Shown here one piece after another: positions 6,960 through 13,853 of a stretch of DNA of 15,275 nt. The translations under genes and the position numbers were made by a program. Numbering within the stretch: the stretch's first letter is position 1; every line of letters begins with the position of its first letter. Origin of the DNA: Syntrophomonadaceae bacterium (GTDB taxonomy: Bacteria; Bacillota; Ch66; Ch109); contig JAAZDI010000335.1 of NCBI GenBank assembly GCA_012512295.1, forward strand, positions 1-15,275, read 5' to 3'. Under the pieces are notes generated by a model. That model was not told the DNA's origin. It searched no databases and was given only the letters and a program-made list of their open reading frames with translations.

Positions 6960-9413
6960 TTAAGCCCCCACTAGTTCCAACGCCCGCAACACCCCAGCCC
7001 GAGCATCCGCCGCATAAGCATCTGCTCCAATCTTCCGGGCATAATCCTCGGTCACCACGGCTCCCCCAATGATGACCCGGGCAGCCAGACCTCGTTTCCG
7101 CACCTCACTGACTACTTCCGCCATTCGCGGCATGGTGGTGGTCATCAATGCACTCAGCCCGATCAGCTCAGCCTGTTCTTTTTCCGCGCGCTCAATTATC
7201 TCTATCGTTGGAACATCCTTGCCCAGATCAATCACCTGAAAGCCGTAATTCTCCAGCATGACTGCCACAATGTTTTTGCCAATGTCGTGGATGTCTCCCT
7301 GCACCGTTGCCAGGACAATTTTCCCGACGGACCGGCCCTCATTACTACTCAGCAATGGCCGCAATACCTCAAAGCCGGCCTTCATGGTTTCTGCCCCCAG
7401 GATCAGCTGGGGCAGGAAAAAAGTCTGATCCTCATAACGTCGGCCTACTTCTTCGATTCCCGGAATCATCGCTTCATTCACTAAAGTCAGCGGTTTTAAT
7501 CCTAACGCTAAGGCCTGCTGAATCAGTTCCTGAATACTGTGCCGATCGCCATCAATAATCGCTTGTTGAATTCTCGATTTGATCGATATGTCAGCTGCCT
7601 CACTCGTGGCTGGCTTGGCAGCAGCTATTGCCTCTGTTTTAACCGCAGTTGGCGCCGGCTTGGTTGCGACTGCATAATCCTTAAACTGTTCGATGTATCG
7701 CCCGCAGTACTGATCCCGATTAGTCAAAACCGCCGCCGCCGCCAGAACCTCCCGCATCCGCTGATCAAAGGGGTTGATGATTGGGAGATCCAGACCAAAT
7801 CCAAGGGCCATGGCCAAGAAAGTAGAATTGAGTATTTCCCGGGCTGGGAGGCCGTGCGACACATTACTCACGCCCAGCACGGTCTTAACTCCCAATTTTT
7901 CTTTAACCAGTTGTACTCCCTTCAAGGTTTCCATCACTTGAGCCTGTTGCGCGCTGGCTGTTTGAACCAGACAGTCGATATAGACATCCTCCCGGGCAAT
8001 CCCATACTCCTCTGCTGCCTGAACAATCCGACTGGCAATCGCTAGCCGTTCTTCGGCAGTCGCCGGAATTCCTCGTTCATCTAGCGTTAAACCTAATACC
8101 GCTGCTCCATATCTACGAGCTAGCGGGAGAATGGCCCGCAAGCTTTTTTCTTCCCCATTAACCGAATTAATGAGGGCTTTGCCGGCATAAGCCTTGAGCC
8201 CAGCTTCGATTGCCACTGGATTGGCTGAATCAAGGGACAACGGGACATTCACGGCTCCCTGAATTTGAATAACCGCCTGTTTCATCGCGGCCGGCTCGTC
8301 AATGCCGGGGACACCCATATTTACATCCAGGATCGGAGCCCCAGCCTCCACCTGGCCTCGGGCTTCATCTAGAACCATCTGCATCCGGCTTTCCCGAATA
8401 TCCTGTGCCAGCTTTTTTCGAGCTGTTGGATTAATGCGCTCGCCCACAAATACCGGCAGATGGTTGGCCGCAATTATCACCGTTTGGGACCGGCTGGTCA
8501 GGGTAGAATACCGCTGACGTGGCCGGACCACCACTTTTTTGCCTTGTAACGCCTGACTGATCGCTTGAATATGCTCCGGGGTGGTGCCGCAGCACCCGCC
8601 GATGATCCAGGCCCCAGCTTCTAATAACTTTACGGCATAGGCAGCCATGGTCTCGGGGGTCTGCTCAAAGACCGTCCGGCCGTCGACCAACCGGGGTAGA
8701 CCAGCATTAGGCTGCACCACCAGGGGTAGACTGGTAACCTGAGCCATCTCCTGCAGCACGCTCAATAATTCAGCCGGACCGCCGGAACAATTAGCCCCCA
8801 CGGCATCCGCTCCCAACGCTTCCAAGACGACGGCGGCGGTGGTCGGGTCGGTCCCCATCATGGTCCGGCCGTTTGGTTCAAAAGTCATCTGGGCCAGGAC
8901 CGGCCGGCTGGTATTTTCTTTGACCGCAATCAACGCGGCCCGGATCTCTTGTAAGTCAGACATGGTCTCGAGGCTAATCAAATCAGCCCCGGCCTCTTCG
9001 GCCGCCCGGGCCTGTTCCGCAAAAGCGGCATAAAAATGATCAAACGTGGCCTTACCATAGGGTTCACTAAGCAAGCCGGTCGGTCCGATCGATACCGCCA
9101 CCAGGGCTCTATCTCCGGCCACTTCCCGCGCCAGACGAACCGCTGCCTGATTAATTTCCTTGACTTGCCCGGCCAGGCCGTATTCCCCGAGTTTATAACG
9201 ATTGCCCCCAAAGGTATTGGTTTGAATAATGCTGGCCCCGGCCTCCACGTAGGCCTGGTGAACCGCCTGGTCCGCCTCTGGTTTCGTTAAATTCAGCAAT
9301 TCCGGACACTCACCTGGCTTAAGCCCCCGGGCCTGCAGCATGGTCCCCATCGCTCCATCCAGAACTAAAACCCGTTCCTTAACCCATTTTTCCAGTTTAC
9401 TATTTGACTCCAA
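6960..9413 (-). CDS. metH: Cobalamin-dependent methionine synthase, short form without reactivation domain
   Basis: An 817-residue protein that transfers the methyl group of methyl-tetrahydrofolate to homocysteine through cobalamin. Domains in order: homocysteine/Zn barrel (about 10-290) with 'LDGAMGTMLQARGL', zinc ligands C209 in 'GANCSGGP' and C274/C275 in 'GGCCGTTPEH'; pterin-binding barrel (about 317-575) starting 'VGERINPTARKK' and including 'LDSANPVAIEAGL'; an Ala/Thr/Lys-rich linker (about 582-610); the cobalamin cap (about 612-692); and the Rossmann cobalamin domain with the axial-ligand motif 'GDIHDIGKN' (His709). There is no C-terminal SAM-dependent reactivation domain and no fused methylene-THF reductase. 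I prefer TTG 9411-9413, because AAAGGAGT lies seven bases upstream; GTG 9420-9422 overlaps that site. It is the first gene after the S-box leader. Confidence 0.95.
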   Translation of the reverse strand: MESNSKLEKWVKERVLVLDGAMGTMLQARGLKPGECPELLNLTKPEADQAVHQAYVEAGASIIQTNTFGGNRYKLGEYGLAGQVKEINQAAVRLAREVAGDRALVAVSIGPTGLLSEPYGKATFDHFYAAFAEQARAAEEAGADLISLETMSDLQEIRAALIAVKENTSRPVLAQMTFEPNGRTMMGTDPTTAAVVLEALGADAVGANCSGGPAELLSVLQEMAQVTSLPLVVQPNAGLPRLVDGRTVFEQTPETMAAYAVKLLEAGAWIIGGCCGTTPEHIQAISQALQGKKVVVRPRQRYSTLTSRSQTVIIAANHLPVFVGERINPTARKKLAQDIRESRMQMVLDEARGQVEAGAPILDVNMGVPGIDEPAAMKQAVIQIQGAVNVPLSLDSANPVAIEAGLKAYAGKALINSVNGEEKSLRAILPLARRYGAAVLGLTLDERGIPATAEERLAIASRIVQAAEEYGIAREDVYIDCLVQTASAQQAQVMETLKGVQLVKEKLGVKTVLGVSNVSHGLPAREILNSTFLAMALGFGLDLPIINPFDQRMREVLAAAAVLTNRDQYCGRYIEQFKDYAVATKPAPTAVKTEAIAAAKPATSEAADISIKSRIQQAIIDGDRHSIQELIQQALALGLKPLTLVNEAMIPGIEEVGRRYEDQTFFLPQLILGAETMKAGFEVLRPLLSSNEGRSVGKIVLATVQGDIHDIGKNIVAVMLENYGFQVIDLGKDVPTIEIIERAEKEQAELIGLSALMTTTMPRMAEVVSEVRKRGLAARVIIGGAVVTEDYARKIGADAYAADARAGVLRALELVGA

Positions 9414-9543
9414 TGCACCCACTCCTTTGAAGCTTAATAAAAAGGTGAGCTCCGTTAGAATAATATCAATCTAATTGTATCTACTTAAACAAAATCATAT
9501 GAACATCATCGTATGAACATCTATAATAAATTAACAGCACTCA

Positions 9544-9575
9544 TATAAAAACCCCTTCGATTAAGAAGGGGTTTA
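9544..9575 (-). terminator. Riboswitch-controlled intrinsic terminator before metH
   Basis: Read on the minus strand, AAACCCCTTC (9574-9565), six loop bases and GAAGGGGTTT (9558-9549) form a perfect 10-bp stem followed by TTTTTATATG. It lies just after the S-box aptamer. The 5' half of the stem (AGAAGGG on the plus strand, 9564-9570) is complementary to the aptamer's 3' flank (plus CCCTTCT, 9585-9591), giving a mutually exclusive antiterminator. High SAM should favour termination. Confidence 0.95.
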
Positions 9576-9589
9576 GTCAGCCGGCCCTT

Positions 9590-9722
9590 CTCTCATCTAT
9601 CAGAATACAAACGTATTCTGTGGGAATTGGCACCGCGGACAACTGATTGGGGCTGTGTTCCCTTCAAGTTGTCTGGTTGCCGGGTTTCATCGGGCCCATC
9701 CCTCCACCTCTCTGGATAAGAG
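9590..9722 (-). promoter_or_regulatory. SAM-I (S-box) riboswitch
   Basis: The minus strand holds the S-box consensus blocks in order: CTTATCCAGAGAGGTGGAGG, then GATGAAACCCGGCAACC, then GGTGCCAATTCC, a P4 hairpin CAGAATAC-GTTT-GTATTCTG, and GATAGATGAGAG. The closing helix P1 pairs CTCTTATC (9722-9715) with GATGAGAG (9597-9590), with one G-U pair. This aptamer class binds S-adenosylmethionine and represses methionine and SAM genes in Bacillota. The downstream terminator completes a transcriptional OFF switch for metH and the homocysteine genes. tatA transcripts, if they read through, would meet the same switch. Confidence 0.97.
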
Positions 9723-9781
9723 TACCTATCCGGTATTCAGTTGATGATCGGAATAATTTCCGGTTTAATATACCGGCGATA

Positions 9782-9811
9782 AAAATAACACATCTTTCGC
9801 CTTTCTGTCAA
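9782..9811 (-). promoter_or_regulatory. Sigma-A promoter of the S-box operon
   Basis: On the minus strand a perfect TTGACA -35 box (9811-9806) and TATTTT -10 box (9787-9782) are 18 bases apart. Transcription would start near 9775, about 50 bases before the aptamer. The early leader holds a 7-bp inverted repeat (9730-9736 with 9770-9776). Confidence 0.7.
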
Positions 9812-9830
9812 CAGGCAATCTAATTTTGGA

Positions 9831-9856
9831 TAAACCTTTTCTTTAAACCTTTTCTT
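9831..9856. repeat. 13-bp perfect tandem duplication at the tatA stop
   Basis: TAAACCTTTTCTT occurs twice head to tail (9831-9843 and 9844-9856). The tatA TAA stop (9843-9845) spans the junction. The inner copy encodes the last tatA codons; the outer copy is non-coding. Confidence 0.85.
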
Positions 9857-10088
9857 TAGTAGCATTATTACTGATCGTGGTATCTTCTGTAACCTGTTTT
9901 ACTTCTCTAACCTCTTCCTCAATTTGTTTTTTTATATCTACCGAAGCTCGTCTAAATTCATTGATCGTCTTGCCCAGAGAACGTCCAACCTCCGGTAATT
10001 TGCCAGGCCCGAAAATAATTAAGGCAATGGCTAGAATTAAAATTAGTTCCCACGGTCCCACACTGGGCAAAAACCCAAATACTGACAT
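9843..10088 (-). CDS. tatA: Twin-arginine translocase subunit TatA/E
   Basis: An 81-residue TatA-type subunit of the twin-arginine export system, which moves folded, often cofactor-bearing proteins across the membrane. The single N-terminal transmembrane helix ('ELILILAIALIIFGPGKLPEV', shown here only in part: ELILILAIALIIFGP, about 14-28) is followed by the 'FGPGKLPEVGRSLGK' hinge and an amphipathic helix ('TINEFRRASVDIKKQIEEE'), then a short polar tail. The start is ATG 10086-10088 with a near-ideal GGAGGTGA five bases upstream; upstream in-frame starts add nothing family-like. No tatC is in the window. It is divergent from the flagellar genes and upstream of the S-box promoter on the same strand, with no terminator of its own before that promoter. 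Confidence 0.93.
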   Translation of the reverse strand: MSVFGFLPSVGPWELILILAIALIIFGPGKLPEVGRSLGKTINEFRRASVDIKKQIEEEVREVKQVTEDTTISNNATKEKV

Positions 10089-10103
10089 GTATTCACCTCC
10101 CAC

Positions 10104-10163
10104 GACCATTCCATTATTGATTACTTTATCATTAATCCATCAATATTTCTAGAATGAATGGTC
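10104..10163. repeat. Nested inverted repeats upstream of tatA
   Basis: GACCATTC (10104-10111) with GAATGGTC (10156-10163), and inside them ATTGAT (10116-10121) with ATCAAT (10139-10144), form nested short inverted repeats just before the tatA ribosome binding site. They could fold in the tatA leader or act as an operator. No known motif is recognised. Confidence 0.35.
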
Positions 10164-10262
10164 CGAAATTCGACTTCTTGGCGAAAAATTTTTTAGCTTT
10201 ACTGGAAAATCTTTTAAACCAAAAGCAGGAATCTCTAGAAAAATGTCAAAATAGTGTATTAC

Positions 10263-10316
10263 GAGGCTGGACTGTTTTTAACAGGGGCCTCCCTAGTGCG
10301 GACCGACTGAAGCACT
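10263..10316 (+). other. Two potential hairpins in the flgG leader
   Basis: GAGGC (10263-10267) pairs with GCCTC (10287-10291), enclosing CTGTT (10272-10276) with AACAG (10280-10284); next, AGTGC (10295-10299) pairs with GCACT (10312-10316). Both lie within 90 bases of the flgG start. I do not recognise a riboswitch class, and neither hairpin is followed by a strong T-run. Confidence 0.3.
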
Positions 10317-10348
10317 AAGATTATTTTGTTAAGTGGGGGTAGAAACAA

Positions 10349-11137
10349 ATGATGCATGCATTACATACCGCTCGGCTGGGGATGACGGCTCAGCAGTTGA
10401 ATATTGATACTATTGCACACAACCTGTCCAATGTTAATACCACCGGCTTCAAAAAAGCGCGAACCGAGTTTCAGGACCTGCTTTATACCACGATCCGCAA
10501 ACCAGCAATCGATCAAAATGACATTGCCCAACCCTTGGGATTGCAACTGGGATTGGGAGTACGGCCAGCGGCGATCCAGACGCTCTTTAATGACGGTAAT
10601 CTAATCTCGACGGAAAATCCATTGGATGTAGCAATAATTGGTCCCGCCTTTTTTCAGATTGAGGTGCCTGGTTATGATGAGCCTTTATATACCCGGGACG
10701 GATCATTTAAGATTGATAGCGAAGGGCAGTTAGTAACCTCCAACGGCTATTTGGTAGTCGGAGCGGACACCTTTCCGCCCGAGGCCACAAATATTACGAT
10801 TTCGCAAACCGGGGAAATTACTTATACCGAACCGGGGAATCAAGAGCCAACCCCGGCTGGACAACTGGAACTAGTGAAGTTTATTAATCCCGCTGGACTT
10901 GATAAAGTGGGTCATAATCTCTACCGCCGTTCCCTCTCCTCCGGCGAACCAATCATTTGGGACCCGACCACCGATGGAACGATTAGACTGGAGCCCGGCT
11001 TTCTGGAAGCCTCAAACGTTCAAGTAGTTGAAGAAATGATTAATATGATTACAGCCCAGCGGGCTTATGAAATAAACTCTAAAGTAATTCAGACTTCTGA
11101 CGATATGCTGGGAATGGCGAATAACCTAAAACGTTAA
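10349..11137 (+). CDS. flgG: Flagellar basal-body rod protein, FlgG type
   Basis: A 262-residue rod/hook-family protein, the normal length for the distal rod protein FlgG. The N-terminal rod signature 'NLSNVNTTGFKKARTEFQ' (25-42) and the C-terminal 'GFLEASNVQVVEEMINMI' (217-234) followed by 'QRAYEINSKVIQTSDDMLG' (237-255) are the two coiled-coil regions that pack the axial structure. The middle 'PLDVAIIGPAFFQI' (91-104) is the usual FlgF/FlgG core. The protein is exported by the flagellar type III apparatus, so it has no cleavable signal. The start is ATG 10349 (ATG ATG in tandem) behind GTGGGGGT. It is the first gene of a plus-strand set with the rod-binding/transglycosylase gene 93 bases downstream. 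No separate FlgF sits beside it, so a FlgF role is possible. Confidence 0.92.
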   Translation: MMHALHTARLGMTAQQLNIDTIAHNLSNVNTTGFKKARTEFQDLLYTTIRKPAIDQNDIAQPLGLQLGLGVRPAAIQTLFNDGNLISTENPLDVAIIGPAFFQIEVPGYDEPLYTRDGSFKIDSEGQLVTSNGYLVVGADTFPPEATNITISQTGEITYTEPGNQEPTPAGQLELVKFINPAGLDKVGHNLYRRSLSSGEPIIWDPTTDGTIRLEPGFLEASNVQVVEEMINMITAQRAYEINSKVIQTSDDMLGMANNLKR

Positions 11138-11230
11138 AGTTGAAATGATAGTTGCTCTGGTGAATTAATAACAAAATATCTGCAGCTTCGGACCTTTATC
11201 TTCTGTCAGACTAGAAATGGGTGAAGCAGG

Positions 11231-12178
11231 ATGTCTAACAATATGTTTAATAATCTGATTGGTTTGACCGATACCATGTATCAAATGATAAAACCGACCC
11301 AGTTAACCTTGCCTGATAATACCAAAGCGAAGACGGATTCGAGCACTTTTGATCATCTCTTGCTAAACACACTAAATTCTAAGCCTAATCAATCAACATC
11401 ATCACGACAAAGCACAAAGCCAGCCATCAATAGTCCACACGCGCAGCTGCGCTCCGCCTGTCAGGAGCTTGAAAGCGTTTTGGTATATCAGATGCTTCGT
11501 TCGATGCGGAATTCTATACCAAAGACAGATCTTCTTGGGGAAAGTGTTGGCCTGGATATTTTCGAATCAATGCTGGACGAAGAATACGCCAAAATAGTGT
11601 CCCAAAATGGGAACTTAGGCTTAGCGGACCAGCTTTATCAACAACTGGCGGAAAACCTGCCCTCAGAAAATGGAAATCCATCAGAGGCAAGTGTAGCTAA
11701 ACAGACGTTGCCAAAAACTAATGCCCTGAATAATCAAAAACAAACTCAATCCCTTACGCATCATGATCTCTCTGTTCCTCAGCAACCTTCACCGCGACAC
11801 GATAATGGATCATGGAACCAGCTTATCGAATCAGTCAGTCAAAAATACAACGTGGCGACAGACTTAATCAAAGCGGTGATTAAAGCTGAATCTAACTTTA
11901 ATCCTCTGGCATTATCTCGGGCCGGGGCCCGTGGTTTAATGCAGTTAATGCCGGATACCGCCCGAGCACTTGGCGTAAAAAATGCCTGGGATCCAGCCGA
12001 AAATATCGAAGCCGGTACCCGCTACCTCCGGCAAATGCTGGATAAGTTTAACAATAACTTGACTTTGGCCTTGGCTGCTTACAATGCCGGTCCGGGAAAT
12101 GTTCAAAAATACGGAGGAATCCCTCCATTTAAGGAAACACATGACTATATTCAACGGGTTTTCTCGTACCTGGGTTAG
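11231..12178 (+). CDS. FlgJ-type rod-binding domain fused to SLT lytic transglycosylase
   Basis: A 315-residue two-domain protein. Residues about 72-140 match the FlgJ N-terminal rod-binding/cap domain ('ACQELESVLVYQMLRSMR', then 'GLDIFESMLDEEYAK', 'GLADQLYQQL'). A polar, low-complexity linker spans about 141-192. Residues about 194-315 form a soluble lytic transglycosylase domain: catalytic Glu220 in 'AVIKAESNFNP', 'GARGLMQLMPDTA' (232-244) and 'LAAYNAGPGNVQKYGG' (281-296). It should cap rod growth and cut peptidoglycan so the rod can cross the wall. In enterobacterial FlgJ the second domain is a glucosaminidase (GH73), so here the enzyme class is swapped. It has no signal peptide, as expected for flagellar export. 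The start is ATG 11231 behind GGGTGAAG. Confidence 0.93.
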   Translation: MSNNMFNNLIGLTDTMYQMIKPTQLTLPDNTKAKTDSSTFDHLLLNTLNSKPNQSTSSRQSTKPAINSPHAQLRSACQELESVLVYQMLRSMRNSIPKTDLLGESVGLDIFESMLDEEYAKIVSQNGNLGLADQLYQQLAENLPSENGNPSEASVAKQTLPKTNALNNQKQTQSLTHHDLSVPQQPSPRHDNGSWNQLIESVSQKYNVATDLIKAVIKAESNFNPLALSRAGARGLMQLMPDTARALGVKNAWDPAENIEAGTRYLRQMLDKFNNNLTLALAAYNAGPGNVQKYGGIPPFKETHDYIQRVFSYLG

Positions 12179-12190
12179 GGGGTAGAGATT

Positions 12191-13732
12191 ATTAATACCA
12201 AAACAGTTAAGAATTTAACCATAGGCATAATTATGGTTCTAATAGGCTCTGGCCTTGGTCTAGGGGCTTATCTTTTTTTGCGTCCTTCTCTCGACCCCGG
12301 GTCTACCTTGGGGTCTACCTTCAGTATTGCGGACCAGCGATATAAAGAAGCCCGGGATTTAGAAGTCAACGGGGAGCTCACTTTAGCGCGTTTAAAATAC
12401 ACCCAAGCCCGAGAGCTTTTTGAGCGACAGGGAAATCAAGACAAACTAAACCAAGCCAACGAAGGGATTGCGCGAACCTTGCAGTTAGCCGAGGATTACA
12501 GTTTGGACATGCCGGCCGTTCTCCAGCTCATGTCTCAAAAAATCCGGCACTTCCAGTCAAACGACTTAAACAACTGGGAACTCCAAGGCTTAGTCGAATC
12601 AAAAATTATTGATGGTCAGAGACGATACTTCACTAATCTTATCGAAAACATGGCCTATCAGGATCCGCAGATTGCCCAACGTCTGATCGGCTGGAATGAA
12701 TACCATACCGCTCTAGCCGGGCAACTGACCCCTTTTGTTTTTGGCAACCCAAATCAATCAAGAATCCAGGTCTTACAAAATCCAAGAACCTTTCAAGCAA
12801 ATTGTCGGGTAAAGTTTGATTACACTAAGTTACCGCCTTATCAGACTGTTAGTTGCTGGATTCCTTATCCGATCCTCGCACCCTCCCAGACAGAGGTGCA
12901 CTTGATATCAGTCAATCCCCCGGCTAGTCTCCTGTATCCACCGCAGCTTGATCGAGAGATTGGTGCCGCTTATGTGGAAATGAAAAACACTAATAATCAA
13001 GACCTTTACCTGGACTTATCCTACAGTTTCAAAACTTATGAAATAAGTCCGCAAATAAACCCAGACCTGGTCGGAACGTATAACCCTGAAGACGAACTGT
13101 ATCAACGATTTACCAAGTCAGAACCTCATCTAGAACAAAGTACCCAAATGAAGGAACTAGCGGCTCAAATCGTGGCTGAAGAAGAAAATCCTTATCGAAA
13201 AGCCCAAAGGATATACAACTGGATCCAAGACAATATTAAATTGAGCCATGTCTCTTATCCCTTGGTGTCAGCGTCTTCAGCCAGCCATTATGTGCTTGAT
13301 AAAAAAGCCGGCGATTCGACTCTTCAGGCTTTTCTCTTTACCAACCTCTGTCGGACAGCCGGGGTTCCGGCCCGGGTAAACAGCGGCTATCGACTAATCC
13401 CGGGGTATGAGGCTCCCTGGACCTGGGCCGAATTCTATTTACCTAATTATGGATGGATTCCAGTTGATCCGGCGATGGCTAAGACCATCTGTCTCGCTCG
13501 TGGATTCAGCGAGGCCCAAAAAGAACGAATCAAGGAATACTATTTTGGCCATTTGGATCCCTATCGTCTGCTGATTAATCAGACTGCCCCCGGATCGCTC
13601 TATCCTGTAAAAACGACAGAAAGAAACATGAGCCTGGTTTTCCAGCAACCGGAAGCAGAAGCCGGCAGGCAGAATATCTCACCAGCCACTATCGACTATA
13701 GTATTAATTTTAAGACTATTGAATTGCCATAG
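12191..13732 (+). CDS. Membrane-anchored transglutaminase-like protein with degenerate active site; possible ATT start
   Basis: The frame has its first ATG at 12233, inside a hydrophobic stretch and without a good ribosome binding site. Extending to ATT 12191, seven bases after AGGGGGT, gives 513 residues with a Lys-bearing start (INTKTVKNLTIG) before the membrane helix (about 11-30), a normal signal-anchor layout. From the ATG numbering: residues 34-85 are TPR-like helices; 185-270 a beta-rich region; 320-415 a transglutaminase core with 'AQRIYNWIQDNIK', 'AGDSTLQAFLFTNLCRTAGV' and 'TWAEFYLPNYGWIPVDP'. Where active enzymes have GDC, this has GDS (Ser362); where they have HxW, it has WxW (Trp396); Asp412 is kept. 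It therefore probably binds rather than cleaves or crosslinks. It lies directly after the FlgJ/transglycosylase gene, suggesting a cell-wall role near the flagellum (inference). If the ATT is wrong, use 12233. Confidence 0.8.
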   Translation: MNTKTVKNLTIGIIMVLIGSGLGLGAYLFLRPSLDPGSTLGSTFSIADQRYKEARDLEVNGELTLARLKYTQARELFERQGNQDKLNQANEGIARTLQLAEDYSLDMPAVLQLMSQKIRHFQSNDLNNWELQGLVESKIIDGQRRYFTNLIENMAYQDPQIAQRLIGWNEYHTALAGQLTPFVFGNPNQSRIQVLQNPRTFQANCRVKFDYTKLPPYQTVSCWIPYPILAPSQTEVHLISVNPPASLLYPPQLDREIGAAYVEMKNTNNQDLYLDLSYSFKTYEISPQINPDLVGTYNPEDELYQRFTKSEPHLEQSTQMKELAAQIVAEEENPYRKAQRIYNWIQDNIKLSHVSYPLVSASSASHYVLDKKAGDSTLQAFLFTNLCRTAGVPARVNSGYRLIPGYEAPWTWAEFYLPNYGWIPVDPAMAKTICLARGFSEAQKERIKEYYFGHLDPYRLLINQTAPGSLYPVKTTERNMSLVFQQPEAEAGRQNISPATIDYSINFKTIELP

Positions 13733-13742
13733 ACTAGAATCA

Positions 13743-13775
13743 ACCCCTACTTACTGATAGAAGTAGGGGTCTTAT
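13743..13775 (+). terminator. Intrinsic terminator after the flagellar/cell-wall genes
   Basis: ACCCCTACTT (13743-13752), an 8-base loop and AAGTAGGGGT (13761-13770) form a perfect 10-bp stem followed by the T-rich CTTATATTT. It begins ten bases past the transglutaminase-like stop. Confidence 0.88.
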
Positions 13776-13799
13776 ATTTACCTGCTTTTCTCCTAAGAG

Positions 13800-13837
13800 G
13801 CGAGAACAGCGTGGTAGCACTCGCTTTTCTGTTTTCC
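13800..13837 (+). terminator. Possible second, weak terminator hairpin
   Basis: GCGAG (13800-13804) and CTCGC (13820-13824) can pair around a 15-base loop and are followed by TTTTCTGTTTTCC on the plus strand. It could back up the stronger terminator just upstream; the 5-bp stem is marginal. Confidence 0.3.
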
Positions 13838-13853
13838 ATCATCATTTATAGTT

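Noticed and set aside
7539..8045. Plus-strand open frame of 168 codons opposite metH
   Set aside because: It lies wholly antisense to conserved metH domains, has no ribosome binding site or recognisable motif, and its composition is that of a complementary-strand shadow.
8978..9211. Minus-strand 77-codon frame inside metH
   Set aside because: It is an out-of-frame shadow of the strongly conserved homocysteine-binding domain.
9423..9780. Cobalamin riboswitch before the B12-dependent metH
   Set aside because: The leader matches the S-box blocks completely and no B12-box sequence is present.
10170..10348. Sigma-D flagellar promoter or c-di-GMP riboswitch before flgG
   Set aside because: No TAAA-N15-GCCGATAT pattern and none of the conserved GEMM blocks could be found.
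12176..12178. TAG decoded as pyrrolysine to join the transglycosylase and transglutaminase-like genes
   Set aside because: TAG is used as an ordinary stop by several genes here (UPF0280, NIL-ferredoxin, nitrilase), the SLT domain ends naturally at it, and a ribosome binding site follows.
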